From: Ruegeria arenilitoris
Lineage (GTDB): Bacteria > Pseudomonadota > Alphaproteobacteria > Rhodobacterales > Rhodobacteraceae
Assembly: GCF_013035425.1 (NCBI RefSeq)
Contig: NZ_WQHX01000003.1
Span: forward strand, 1-64,000
Reading direction: 5' to 3'
DNA: 64,000 nt
The notes beneath the pieces are model-generated. The model was not told the DNA's origin and did no database searches. It worked only from the letters and a program-made list of their open reading frames with translations. This document shows positions 1 through 8,795 of this stretch, piece after piece (within the stretch, counting starts at the first letter, position 1; the number at the start of each line of letters is the position of its first letter). Made by a program: the position numbers and the translations under genes.

Positions 1-5
1 GACAG

Positions 6-36
6 AAAGGGCGCCCTCCAAGGCGCCCTTTTTTTC
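6..36 (+). terminator. Rho-independent terminator of an upstream gene
   Basis: A 10-bp perfect GC-rich stem (bases 6-15 with 22-31) with a six-base loop runs straight into T residues on the plus strand. It should end a plus-strand gene lying before the window. The following 180 bases up to the Slam gene hold no recognisable gene. Confidence 0.8.
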
Positions 37-213
37 AATTTCAACAAATCAGGCGACAGTAAATGTCACTGGTAAACTTGAACTCGGTTAGACCTATGGA
101 GAGTTCACAATGAACTAACCAAGGTTAGATCAGCCTGTCAGATTAAGAATGGAGGTTTTGATTCCGGTCAACTTCCCAAGTTCGATAGCGTAACTAGAGT
201 CGCGCGCCAAAAA

Positions 214-1470
214 TCAAAACCGGCGTTCAAGCCCAAGTTCGAAACCCGACTCGGAATAGCTAAATGCCTCAATGCCCGAGTTCGTGCGTTGATAGTTCAT
301 TAGAAGAAAGGGTGAAAACCCGTTTCCAATAAACACATCGTTCTTTTCCACGCGAAGAACCGCGCCCCAGGACTCTTCGTCCGGATTGCCCGTGAAAAGA
401 ACACTCGGCGTCCTGAACCGTTTGTTCTCGACAAAAACTGTTGGTCGAAGTGTAAAGCCTCCAGTTGTATTTATTTGACCAAAGATTGTAAAACGTTGGC
501 GAATAAAATTTTCCAGGTTATCGTCTACTTCTTTATTTTCGAAAAAAACGCTGGCGCCAATTGTCCCGCGTCCGCCAAACGACCTGCGCACTCCGATTTC
601 TGCGTCGATTTCGTGGCCGTCCAATGAGGCAGACGTTGGATTGTGCAATTGTGCGCCACTTAGTGTTGCAAATACTGAACCGCCACTTTGGTTGCGCCCC
701 TCGAAAGCGGCTTGCAGTCCAACGCGGTTTTCAAAGATACTGCCGCCGATTAATCGCGTTGTAATCACGGGACCAACGGAGCTTGTCGTGTTTCGGGTGA
801 GCGCCCTCAAACCAAAACGAGCGCCGAAAATGTAGTCGTCATATTGGGAATTCCGCGCTTCGGTTACATCAAAAGAAAGCGACGCAAATGCCACCGCGTC
901 AGCGCCAAGGAGCTTCTTGCTTATGGGGCGCCGAAAATTAGCAGATCCTGTGGCACGTAGCCCGAGCTCAGTCGCACGCTCACGGTTGAGAGTAAAGGGC
1001 AGGTCAATACCTGAAAAATTTAAAATAATCTGATCGGTGTCGTAGTTCCTTTGGTTGCCGACATTGGTGACACCAATGCTGAAATCCCAGTCAAATCCAC
1101 GTCTGGCATCAATTTCGCGGATCAAACCCAGCACTTTGGTTCGAACGGGTTCGGGCAGGTCACCGGACAGGGCAGTAAAGAATTCATTCCGGGCACGGTT
1201 CCATTGTCGAGCTAAGAAATATGCAAGTCCAAGTTCAAGCCGAACCCGGACAAGATTGGGATTCTCGGCCAAGATGGAAGAGAACTTTTCAATGGCTGCA
1301 TCGGTGTTTCCCAGCTTCAAGTCCCGAAGGCCGCTTTGGAAAACTGCCTCAATCAATGTGCTTTCAGTAAAGGGTTCTGCTTTGTTGGTACCGGTTGGTC
1401 GGGCGTCAGCCTCGCCCCCGCAATGAATGGCAGCGATTATGCACGCAGTTAGCAAGTAATTTCGAAACAT
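214..1470 (-). CDS. Slam-like outer membrane protein (surface lipoprotein assembly modifier, DUF560)
   Basis: Predicted outer-membrane translocon that moves lipoproteins to the cell surface (type XI secretion). A signal peptide (MFRNYLLTACIIAAIHC) is followed by a TPR-like helical region of roughly 100 residues (NPNLVRVRLELGLAYFLARQ) that would sit in the periplasm. The rest alternates in a beta-barrel pattern and ends in a terminal Phe (GLERRF), as outer-membrane barrels do. Slam proteins have exactly this TPR plus DUF560-barrel layout. An ATG at 1491 is also in frame, but the one at 1470 gives the cleaner signal peptide and has AGG about 10 bases upstream. It diverges from a TbpB-like lipoprotein gene, the usual Slam substrate context, which supports the call. 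Substrate identity is inferred only from adjacency. Confidence 0.75.
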   Translation of the reverse strand: MFRNYLLTACIIAAIHCGGEADARPTGTNKAEPFTESTLIEAVFQSGLRDLKLGNTDAAIEKFSSILAENPNLVRVRLELGLAYFLARQWNRARNEFFTALSGDLPEPVRTKVLGLIREIDARRGFDWDFSIGVTNVGNQRNYDTDQIILNFSGIDLPFTLNRERATELGLRATGSANFRRPISKKLLGADAVAFASLSFDVTEARNSQYDDYIFGARFGLRALTRNTTSSVGPVITTRLIGGSIFENRVGLQAAFEGRNQSGGSVFATLSGAQLHNPTSASLDGHEIDAEIGVRRSFGGRGTIGASVFFENKEVDDNLENFIRQRFTIFGQINTTGGFTLRPTVFVENKRFRTPSVLFTGNPDEESWGAVLRVEKNDVFIGNGFSPFLLMNYQRTNSGIEAFSYSESGFELGLERRF

Positions 1471-1653
1471 TGAAAGAGAACCTGAATTCATACATTGACG
1501 CCAATCTTGTTCGGCTCTGATTCACGGTCGAACAGATTGGTGATTTAATGAATGTCACATGCAAAAAGTAAACACGTTAAAATAGAATAAAATAATTATT
1601 GAACCCTTTTAAATATATTATAGGTTGCAATGAAATAAAACACAGGAGATGAC

Positions 1654-2520
1654 ATGAAGGTTCGGTTGTTAGGACGCGCCACGCTGTTGGTTGCGGGTTT
1701 TTCTTTAAGTGCGTGCCTGTCAGGGGGCAGCAGTGGGTCATCCGGCAGTGGTGCCGATACCGTAACATTACCGCGTGATGGGACATTAGAGCTGGATGGC
1801 ACCGCCGTTGTCGCGGAATTTTCAAATGACGGAATTGATGTGGACGTAGATGGCGTTAACGCGCCGCAGGATTCGTCGCTCCGCTTGACCACTGAAGATG
1901 GTGAGATTGTAGCAGCCCGTGTCACTGCGCCGGGGTCAAATCTCGCTTTGGATTCTCGGGATGGTGATACCCTTGATCAAGATGCACCTCTAATTGGTTT
2001 TGAGTCATCCGATGCAAACGAAGTAATCGTGTTCGTCGACCCAACTGAATCAACGTTTGAGCATCAAACTTTCGGTGTGTGGCTCAATGGCGCAACTGAG
2101 TCGTCAGGAACTGCCGGGGTCGGATCGTATGGGGTGCGTACAGCAGCCAGCGATGTTCCCTCAAGTGGAGAGGCGACCTACGAAGGTATAAGTACGGGAT
2201 TTGCTCGTCTTGATGATGGTAATGCTTACGTAACGGCCTCGGAAATCCGTGTGTCGACTAATTTCAGCACGGCTACGATCAATAGTACTGGAACAGTTGT
2301 GGGTAGTTTGGATGACGGGGAAGAGCGTAGCGCATCGGAATTGAATTTCGCTGGTACAGGGAACGTTTCTGGGAATTCGTTCGCCGCAAGTGTTTCCGGT
2401 GAGGACGTCACTGGTACTGCGAATGGAATCTTCTATGGCCCCAATGCGGCAGAAGTTGGCGGTACCTTCCGGACCGAAGGAACTGGCATTACCTACATCG
2501 GATCGTTTGGAGCGAACTGA
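1654..2520 (+). CDS. TbpB-like surface lipoprotein, predicted Slam substrate
   Basis: A lipobox (FSLSAC, cleavage before Cys at about residue 21) is followed by a Gly/Ser-rich tether (LSGGSSGSSGSGAD) and a beta-rich body. The C terminus carries the TbpB-type eight-strand barrel signature: GIFYGPNAAEVGGTF, then GITYIGSFGAN at the very end. In known Slam substrates this barrel is the part recognised by Slam. AGGAGA lies 6 bases before the ATG. The AT-rich 160-base gap to the divergent Slam gene probably holds both promoters, and a terminator follows at 2566. Transferrin is not a plausible ligand for a marine bacterium, so a haem, metal or other nutrient ligand is more likely; the ligand is unknown. 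Confidence 0.75.
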   Translation: MKVRLLGRATLLVAGFSLSACLSGGSSGSSGSGADTVTLPRDGTLELDGTAVVAEFSNDGIDVDVDGVNAPQDSSLRLTTEDGEIVAARVTAPGSNLALDSRDGDTLDQDAPLIGFESSDANEVIVFVDPTESTFEHQTFGVWLNGATESSGTAGVGSYGVRTAASDVPSSGEATYEGISTGFARLDDGNAYVTASEIRVSTNFSTATINSTGTVVGSLDDGEERSASELNFAGTGNVSGNSFAASVSGEDVTGTANGIFYGPNAAEVGGTFRTEGTGITYIGSFGAN

Positions 2521-2565
2521 CCTCAGTCTCCAGAGCAATATGTCACAAAATCAATAATTTAAGAG

Positions 2566-2593
2566 GCCCCGCCGCCAATGTGGTGGGGTTTTT
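2566..2593 (+). terminator. Rho-independent terminator after the TbpB-like lipoprotein
   Basis: A GC-rich stem (CCCCGCC... with ...GGTGGGG, two wobble pairs) is followed by five T residues on the plus strand, about 45 bases after the lipoprotein stop codon. The acyltransferase on the minus strand ends just beyond it. Confidence 0.7.
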
Positions 2594-2612
2594 CTCGATT
2601 TTACCTATGTCT

Positions 2613-3317
2613 TCAGCCGTTCGGTGCCCAAGGCTCTCGTCCGACCATTTGGTCTGCCTCGGCAGTAATGTCATTCATATGTTGCTCGAGGCTCAGTCTT
2701 AAGGCTTCGATCTGTTCTGCGTTCGCTTTGCGCGGCACCGTTTCTGTCCACTCGCGACAAAGAAACACGCCTTCGTTTTTCCATGGGCGAGGCATAAGCA
2801 ACCGATCCCAGGTGCCAGCCTCGCGCCCGTAGCGGGTTGAAAAAGTGATGCCAAATACCCGTTTGCCTGACGTCCGCGCCCAAATTAACGGCACAGTGGA
2901 AGAGATCCGTTCGGGGCCACGGGGGCCGTCGGCGGCGATGCCAATCGAAATCCCCTGTTTCATCTTGCCCAAAACTTCCCGGGAAAGTGCCACGTGGCGC
3001 TTTTTGCTGGCCATAGCGATCGTATCCATGCCGAACAATTCCTGCACCCTGCCTACCATGCTGCCAGCCCGGGCGGACGAAGTGATCGAGCAGATACGAC
3101 CTTTGTCCAGCGGAAAGAAATATGGCGATTGCGCCAGGCGTTGGTGCCATAAGACAACGATGACCGGTTCACCCTGGTCGACTAATTTATCCAGCTCAGT
3201 ATACCCGATCCGTTGCCATCGCGTATTGCGATAAACCATCCTGATATACGACGCGATCCGACGGGCCACCCAATTCAGGACGGATTCGCTGTCAGCAATT
3301 CTCGTGCGGATACTCAA
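2613..3317 (-). CDS. DUF374 lysophospholipid acyltransferase-family protein
   Basis: A 234-residue protein of the DUF374 branch of the lysophospholipid/lipid A acyltransferase superfamily. Visible landmarks are VIVVLWHQRL, the equivalent of the catalytic HX4D box region near residue 55, and AADGPRGP near residue 128. Length fits the family. The start is a TTG at 3317 with AAGGA eight bases upstream, and no in-frame ATG gives a better N terminus. Members are thought to transfer acyl chains onto Kdo/lipid A-type or phospholipid acceptors at the inner membrane, but the acceptor here is unknown. It converges on the lipoprotein gene and diverges from tRNA-Trp. Confidence 0.75.
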   Translation of the reverse strand: MSIRTRIADSESVLNWVARRIASYIRMVYRNTRWQRIGYTELDKLVDQGEPVIVVLWHQRLAQSPYFFPLDKGRICSITSSARAGSMVGRVQELFGMDTIAMASKKRHVALSREVLGKMKQGISIGIAADGPRGPERISSTVPLIWARTSGKRVFGITFSTRYGREAGTWDRLLMPRPWKNEGVFLCREWTETVPRKANAEQIEALRLSLEQHMNDITAEADQMVGREPWAPNG

Positions 3318-3418
3318 GATGTCTATCCTTGTGCGGGGCGACGCTTGTCATACTGAACTTGACGTTACGTGCAACGGTTTTGTCATTGATCAAACTGGGT
3401 GCACTATTAAAAAGGCTC

Positions 3419-3447
3419 TTGAGTCCGCTGCGACACTGGCATATCTG
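3419..3447 (+). promoter_or_regulatory. Sigma-70-type promoter of tRNA-Trp
   Basis: TTGAGT (3419-3424) and TATCTG (3442-3447) are separated by 17 bases, and the mature tRNA begins 13 bases after the -10 element. This is inferred from consensus similarity and position only. Confidence 0.45.
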
Positions 3448-3459
3448 AAGGCGCACTAC

Positions 3460-3535
3460 AGGGGTATAGCTCAGTTGGTAGAGCGACGGTCTCCAAAACC
3501 GTAGGTCGCGGGTTCGAACCCTGCTGCCCCTGCCA
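3460..3535 (+). tRNA. tRNA-Trp (anticodon CCA)
   Basis: A full cloverleaf can be folded: acceptor AGGGGTA with TGCCCCT (one G-T pair), D arm with AGCTCAGTTGGTAGAGC, anticodon stem ACGGT/ACCGT around loop CTCCAAA (anticodon CCA), and T arm GCGGGTTCGAACCCTGC. The discriminator G is followed by an encoded CCA end. In many Rhodobacteraceae tRNA-Trp precedes secE-nusG; here a signalling gene follows instead. Confidence 0.95.
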
Positions 3536-3771
3536 ATCCTCACGCCGTTCACAAGCAGCATGGTATTGATCTGAAATCAAGGTCGGTAGTGTGCCGCGCC
3601 ATGTCGCGCAATTTACTTGACGCGTCGGGTAAGAAGGAAAAAACTTCTACGGAAAGCCGACGAAGACATCCGGGATGGCGGCCGGGTCGCAGACTGACGC
3701 TCGTTCTTTTTCGGATCAGGGGAGTCGATCGGTCCTATGGGATCGTGGTCGGATCGGGGACTATTGGGACG

Positions 3772-6700
3772 ATGACAGAGATTGGCGCATATCTTGAAGA
3801 GCTTGGGCTTTCAAAATATGCGCCTGTTTTTGCCTCAAACGAAATCACTTTTTCCGATCTGGCGCATCTGTCGGAACATGATTTGATCGATCTGGGTCTT
3901 CCGTTGGGCCCGCGACGACGTTTGATGGCGGCGTTGGGAAAAACAGATATTGCCACTTCTCCTGCTTCACGCGGAGACGGTAAGATTGTGGCAGAGCGTC
4001 GCCAATTGACCGTAATGTTTGTCGATCTCGTAGGATCGACTGCCATGTCCGAACGTCTTGATCCGGAAGATCTGGGCGAATTGATCCGACGGTTCAAAGA
4101 AATCTGTACCACTTCAGTCGCACGGTTTGGTGGTCACGTAGCCAGTTTTATGGGCGACGGCGCGATGATTTACTTTGGGTATCCTCACGCGCAAGAGGAT
4201 GCTGCATCCAGAGCAATTCACGCAGGGCTCGATATTCTTGAGGGCCTTAAACGAATGGAAGGTCAGGAGCGTCTTCGGGCCCGTATCGGCGTGTCGACGG
4301 GTTTGGTTGTTGTCGGTACGATCCACGGTGAAGGCCTCAAAGAGCATGATGTTGTTATGGGCCGGACGCCAAACCTCGCGGCAAGGCTTCAATCTCTGGC
4401 CGAGCCGGACATGTTGGTGATTAGCCCAGCAACCCGCAGGTTGGTTGGAAAAGCATTTGAGATGGAGGAACTTGGGCAGTTCTCTCTCAAAGGGATTTCC
4501 GAGAAAGTCCAGACTTGGGTCGTGACTGGTCAGGCGCACATCGAACGAAGATTTGATATTATGACTGACGCGGGTGCCGGTCGTTTGGTGGGGCGTCAGG
4601 CAGAATTTCGGAAAATCTGCGACAAATGGCACGAGGCCAGTCAGGGCGCGGGTCAGTCAGTCCTGATAACTGGCGAAGCCGGTATTGGTAAATCGAGGTT
4701 GATCGAGGGATTGGGTCAACAAGTTACCGAAGACGATGCAAGGCAATTGAACTTTCAATGTTCGTCCTTTCACGAAAACAGCGCCCTTTACCCCGTCATT
4801 CAACATCTGGAACGTGCAGCTGGATTTGTTCCTGGCGATACTGACGCGCAGAAGCTGGAGAAGTTGGCGCATATCTTGCGACATCAACCAAAGGGGCATC
4901 TCAGGCTGATCGCCGATTTGTTGAGCGTCGAAGCGGATGATGTGTTGGGGCCACTTGACCTTCCGCCTCAGGTGAAACTCGAACAGACCCTCGAGGCCAT
5001 AACTGATCAGTTGGCATCTTTAGCACGGGACAAACCTGTTTTATTGCTTTTGGAAGATGCGCACTGGGTGGATCCGACTACTTTGTCGCTTACCGACCGG
5101 GTGATCCAAAAAATTCGGGGTTTGCCAGTCCTTATTGTTGTAACAGCGCGGCCGGGCTTCGATCCGGGCTGGGGCCATTATCACAACACTTTGCACATTC
5201 CCCTCAAACGTCTGGAGCATAAGGATGTCGCAGCAATTGTGACTGATGTGGCAGGTGGGAATAAAGTACCTGCGGATGTATGCGACCTGATCGCTGCCAA
5301 AACTGATGGCATTCCTCTTTACGTTCAAGAAGTCACGCGCGGCCTTTTGGAGTCTGGTCAGCTGATGTTGACGGATGACGGCTATGTCCTGAAGGGCACT
5401 TTACCGTCGCTGTCCGTGCCTAACACGCTCAAAGATTCTTTGATGGAGCGTCTGGACCGGCTTGGTATGGCCAAGGATGTGGCGCAAACCGGTGCTGTAT
5501 TCGGACGTCAGTTTTCCATAGCCCTGCTGACTTCTATGTCGATCCTGTCTCCCTCGGTTTTGCAGGCCGGGCTGGATCAATTATCTTCGGCGGGGATCAT
5601 CCTACAGGCTCCGGACGCTGCCAAGGATGAGTTTGTTTTTCGTCACGCCCTGATCCGGGATATGGCTTACGATAGCCTGCTACGGACAGAGCGTCAGGAA
5701 TTACACGATCGAGCCGCTGATGCGTTACTGCAAAACCAGCCGCAGATGGTTCAGACTCAGCCTGAGGTTCTGGCGCAGCACTTTACCCTTGCAAAGCGCC
5801 CAGATGACGCGGTTGAACATTGGCAGAAGGCCGGAAGACGGGCGATTGAGCGCTCGGCACAGGCCGAAGCCCTGACACATTTGTCGACTGCATTGGAGCA
5901 ACTGGGAGAGCTGCCCAAAAGCAGGGAGCGTGATCTCCAAGAGATAGACATTCAGATCTTGCGCGCGGGTGTCCTGAGGTCGACCAGCGGTATTTCAGGG
6001 GAAGCAACGGGTAAAGCATACGGCCGACTGCGCGATTTGTGCCATCGTGCGGACGAGACCGAGCGGCTGTTTCCCGTTCTCAATGGTCTTTATGCATTTC
6101 ATCTGGTGCGGGCTGAGTATCGGCTTGCGCAAGAGGTTGCCGCGCAGATTTTAGACTTGGCTGCGGACACCGGAAAGACTGAGCACCGGATGGTAGGGCA
6201 CCGAGCCATGGGTGCGGTGCAACTGCATTTGGGCAATTTGCTGGAGGCTCGGAAGCATCTGGAAAAAGCTTGGTCTCTTTATGATTTCGATCAGCATAGC
6301 AAGCTGGCTTATGTCTACGGCACCGACCATGCCGCAATCACCTCCGCATTTCTTGGAACTTGCTATTGTCTGATGGGCCTGCCTGACGAAGCTGCAAAGG
6401 TTCAACGCACCGCGTTGGACTGGGCCAAGCAGTTGAAACATGTGCACAGCGTCGCCCAGATCATGGTTTACATGTGTAAGGTGCAACTACTTTATCGCGA
6501 TCTTCCTGCCTTGTTTGATGTTGCCGAGCCGCTGACAGAATTGGCCGAGGAACATTCCCTTCCGTTTATGGCCACGATCGTGAAATTCTGGACTACCTGG
6601 GCCGAAGCGACAAAGGCGCCCGATCAAGAAAATATCGAAAAGTTACGTCAGTCTGCGGAAGACTGGTGGTCAATAGGGGCAGGAAACTACAAGAGCTTTT

Positions 6701-7077
6701 TTCCGTCATTGATAGCTGAATTGCTGGTTGAAACTGGTGATCATTCGGCGGCGCAGCAGGCTCTTCATCAGGCAGATCATTTCCTCGCCAAGACAGAAGA
6801 AAAGTGGGCAGAGTCAGAGCAGCAGCGTGTTCAGGCTTTGATAGTCGCGGGTAAAGGCGGTGACCCTGAACCATTGCTGATGAATGCAATCGCGACGGCC
6901 CGAACTCAAGGTGCGGTTTTGTTTGAACTGCGCGCGGCAATTGATTTGGTCAAAGCGCGACACGCCAAAGGCGTGTCCGGTGGGGATGAGTTGGATTCAG
7001 TTTTGAACAAGTTGGATACTGGCGTCGATCTCCCTGATGTTCTTGCTGCACGTGCGCTGATTGAAACGATGTCTTGA
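3772..7077 (+). CDS. SAM-domain / class III nucleotidyl cyclase / AAA ATPase / TPR signalling protein
   Basis: A cytoplasmic multidomain regulator of about 1,101 residues. Residues 1-60 form a SAM domain. Residues 75-260 are a class III adenylate/guanylate cyclase domain with both metal-binding aspartates (D85 in VMFVDLVGST and D129 in SFMGDGAMIYFGYP). A P-loop (ITGEAGIGKS, residues 300-308) and Walker B-like LLLEDAHWVD mark an AAA/STAND-type ATPase, and the C-terminal 450 residues are TPR-like helices. The frame extends 61 codons upstream of this ATG, but that stretch is Arg-rich and unlike a domain, so the ATG opening MTEIGAYLEELG is preferred. These proteins are usually called adenylate cyclases, although product and trigger are rarely known. 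It precedes the CTQ-type operon by 120 bases on the same strand; a regulatory link is possible but not shown. Confidence 0.85.
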   Translation: MTEIGAYLEELGLSKYAPVFASNEITFSDLAHLSEHDLIDLGLPLGPRRRLMAALGKTDIATSPASRGDGKIVAERRQLTVMFVDLVGSTAMSERLDPEDLGELIRRFKEICTTSVARFGGHVASFMGDGAMIYFGYPHAQEDAASRAIHAGLDILEGLKRMEGQERLRARIGVSTGLVVVGTIHGEGLKEHDVVMGRTPNLAARLQSLAEPDMLVISPATRRLVGKAFEMEELGQFSLKGISEKVQTWVVTGQAHIERRFDIMTDAGAGRLVGRQAEFRKICDKWHEASQGAGQSVLITGEAGIGKSRLIEGLGQQVTEDDARQLNFQCSSFHENSALYPVIQHLERAAGFVPGDTDAQKLEKLAHILRHQPKGHLRLIADLLSVEADDVLGPLDLPPQVKLEQTLEAITDQLASLARDKPVLLLLEDAHWVDPTTLSLTDRVIQKIRGLPVLIVVTARPGFDPGWGHYHNTLHIPLKRLEHKDVAAIVTDVAGGNKVPADVCDLIAAKTDGIPLYVQEVTRGLLESGQLMLTDDGYVLKGTLPSLSVPNTLKDSLMERLDRLGMAKDVAQTGAVFGRQFSIALLTSMSILSPSVLQAGLDQLSSAGIILQAPDAAKDEFVFRHALIRDMAYDSLLRTERQELHDRAADALLQNQPQMVQTQPEVLAQHFTLAKRPDDAVEHWQKAGRRAIERSAQAEALTHLSTALEQLGELPKSRERDLQEIDIQILRAGVLRSTSGISGEATGKAYGRLRDLCHRADETERLFPVLNGLYAFHLVRAEYRLAQEVAAQILDLAADTGKTEHRMVGHRAMGAVQLHLGNLLEARKHLEKAWSLYDFDQHSKLAYVYGTDHAAITSAFLGTCYCLMGLPDEAAKVQRTALDWAKQLKHVHSVAQIMVYMCKVQLLYRDLPALFDVAEPLTELAEEHSLPFMATIVKFWTTWAEATKAPDQENIEKLRQSAEDWWSIGAGNYKSFFPSLIAELLVETGDHSAAQQALHQADHFLAKTEEKWAESEQQRVQALIVAGKGGDPEPLLMNAIATARTQGAVLFELRAAIDLVKARHAKGVSGGDELDSVLNKLDTGVDLPDVLAARALIETMS

Positions 7078-7196
7078 CCAACGGGGGCAATTGCTGCCAG
7101 CTTGGACAGGGGCAGAAATGGGTTGATACCTGAATTTTGATGTCCGGGTTCGGGATTTCCGCATCTGGTTTTTCGCTTTTTATTTGAGGAGCGCCC

Positions 7197-8756
7197 ATGC
7201 GTAAGATCCCCAAAACACTTTTGGCCAAAGAATGTATTGCAAACAGCCGCACGGATATGGCCTTGCAAGGCTATCACCCCATCAAACCTGACCAAATACG
7301 CGAATTCGAAAAAGGATTGATCGGTTCGGTGGTCCTTCCTACGGACCCGAACTACAACAACGATAGGCAGGTATGGAACCCGGCGTTTCAGGATTTTCCT
7401 GAAATCATTGTTTATTGCGAAACCATAGAGGATGTCCGGGCCAGTTTGGCCTTTGCTCATGAACATAATCTGTGGGTCGTTACCCGCTCGGGGCGTCACA
7501 GCACCGCAGGATACTCGGTCAACAACTCGATGGTTCTGGACACCAGCGGATTGCGGTATGTCACCGTCGACCCTGATGTGCCAATGGCTTACGTAGGACC
7601 GGGCACGCCTTTCAAGATGCTGAATTCGGTTCTGAACACTTATCATTTACATGTACCAGGTGGTGCATGTCAGGATGTTTGCGTGGCAGGGTTCATGATG
7701 GGTGGCGGCTACGGCTTCACGTCCCGAATGCTCGGAATGGCCTGCGACAACGTGCTGGGCGTTACTGTCATGTTGTGGGATGGCAGTGTTGTAATCGCGG
7801 ACGAAAAAACCAACCCTGATTTGTTCTGGGCTATTCGTGGCGGCACTGGGAACAATTTCGGTGTTTTGCTAGAAATACGCTTTAAGCTGCATGACCTCTA
7901 CGAAGTTTGGGGTTTTCATATCAAATGGCCACTTCGTAAAGCTGCAAAGGCGCTGGAATTTCTTCAGGCCAACTACATGAAAGATAGTAAATACGATAAT
8001 TTCGGCGCTTATATTTTTCTTGCATATCAGGGAGATGACAAGGTTCTGCTTGTTTCAGGTATGTATAATGGCCCCCCGGAAGAAGGTATGGAAGTGATTG
8101 CGCCGCTGCTGGACAAAGAAATCGGTGGCCGGCTTGAGAATGAAAAATTCGGCACGTATCAGGCAATCAACTCGTGGCTTTATGATGAAAAATACGACAT
8201 CCCTGTGGTGCCCGATCAGGCGCGAGAGGATAAACAGGCCGGTTACATCGAAAGACGACTCAACGAGAAAGAGTGGCAGCTCATAGTTGATTACCTTGAT
8301 AGCACGCCCAATGAATATGGCGCGGTTGCGATCGAACCCTATGGCGGCGCAATCAATAAGGTGCCAGTCGGTAAGAAAGGAAATTCCTTTATTCACCGCA
8401 ATGTCTCGTTGAATTTCTATGTCGATGTGTTCTGGCTGTCCGAGGAGGAAAGGGAAACCGTTGTTCAGTGGCTGGATGATTTCATGAATCTCATGACAGA
8501 AAATGGTTTCTTCAACGACCACTGTTACCAGAATTATCCTCGTCGCACGCAGCTAAATTATCGTTGGCTATATTGGGGCGACAACTTCAACTCTCTTCTT
8601 TTTGTTAAGAACAAATTCGACCCACATAATTTCTTTCACTATCAGCAAAGTATATCGCCCGTGCCGAAAGATGCGCCAGGAGATATAATTGTAGACAAGT
8701 CAGAGTCTTTTTTCGACGACCCCAAAATAACATACGAAACCTATTCAAACCCCTGA
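7197..8756 (+). CDS. Bicovalent FAD-dependent oxidoreductase (berberine bridge enzyme type)
   Basis: A 519-residue PCMH-type FAD-binding oxidase with a C-terminal BBE segment. H101 (SGRHSTAGYS) and C158 (PGGACQDVCVAG) sit where berberine-bridge-type oxidases attach FAD through both His and Cys, so a bicovalent flavin is predicted. The glycine-rich GFMMGGGYGF and the terminal YWGDNFNSLLFVKNKFDP motif are typical. No signal peptide is visible, so it is probably cytoplasmic. GAGGAG lies 7 bases before the ATG. It is the first gene of a tight same-strand set with the LodA-like pair and its maturases. Relatives oxidise sugars, alkaloids or polyketide intermediates; the substrate here is unknown. 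Confidence 0.85.
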   Translation: MRKIPKTLLAKECIANSRTDMALQGYHPIKPDQIREFEKGLIGSVVLPTDPNYNNDRQVWNPAFQDFPEIIVYCETIEDVRASLAFAHEHNLWVVTRSGRHSTAGYSVNNSMVLDTSGLRYVTVDPDVPMAYVGPGTPFKMLNSVLNTYHLHVPGGACQDVCVAGFMMGGGYGFTSRMLGMACDNVLGVTVMLWDGSVVIADEKTNPDLFWAIRGGTGNNFGVLLEIRFKLHDLYEVWGFHIKWPLRKAAKALEFLQANYMKDSKYDNFGAYIFLAYQGDDKVLLVSGMYNGPPEEGMEVIAPLLDKEIGGRLENEKFGTYQAINSWLYDEKYDIPVVPDQAREDKQAGYIERRLNEKEWQLIVDYLDSTPNEYGAVAIEPYGGAINKVPVGKKGNSFIHRNVSLNFYVDVFWLSEEERETVVQWLDDFMNLMTENGFFNDHCYQNYPRRTQLNYRWLYWGDNFNSLLFVKNKFDPHNFFHYQQSISPVPKDAPGDIIVDKSESFFDDPKITYETYSNP

Positions 8757-8795
8757 AAGAAGGGGCATCCAATGCCGAGCAGGGGAGGGCCAACT

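Noticed and set aside
3589..3771. N-terminal extension of the cyclase by 61 codons
   Set aside because: The extension is Arg-rich and unlike any domain, and the SAM domain starts cleanly at the later ATG.
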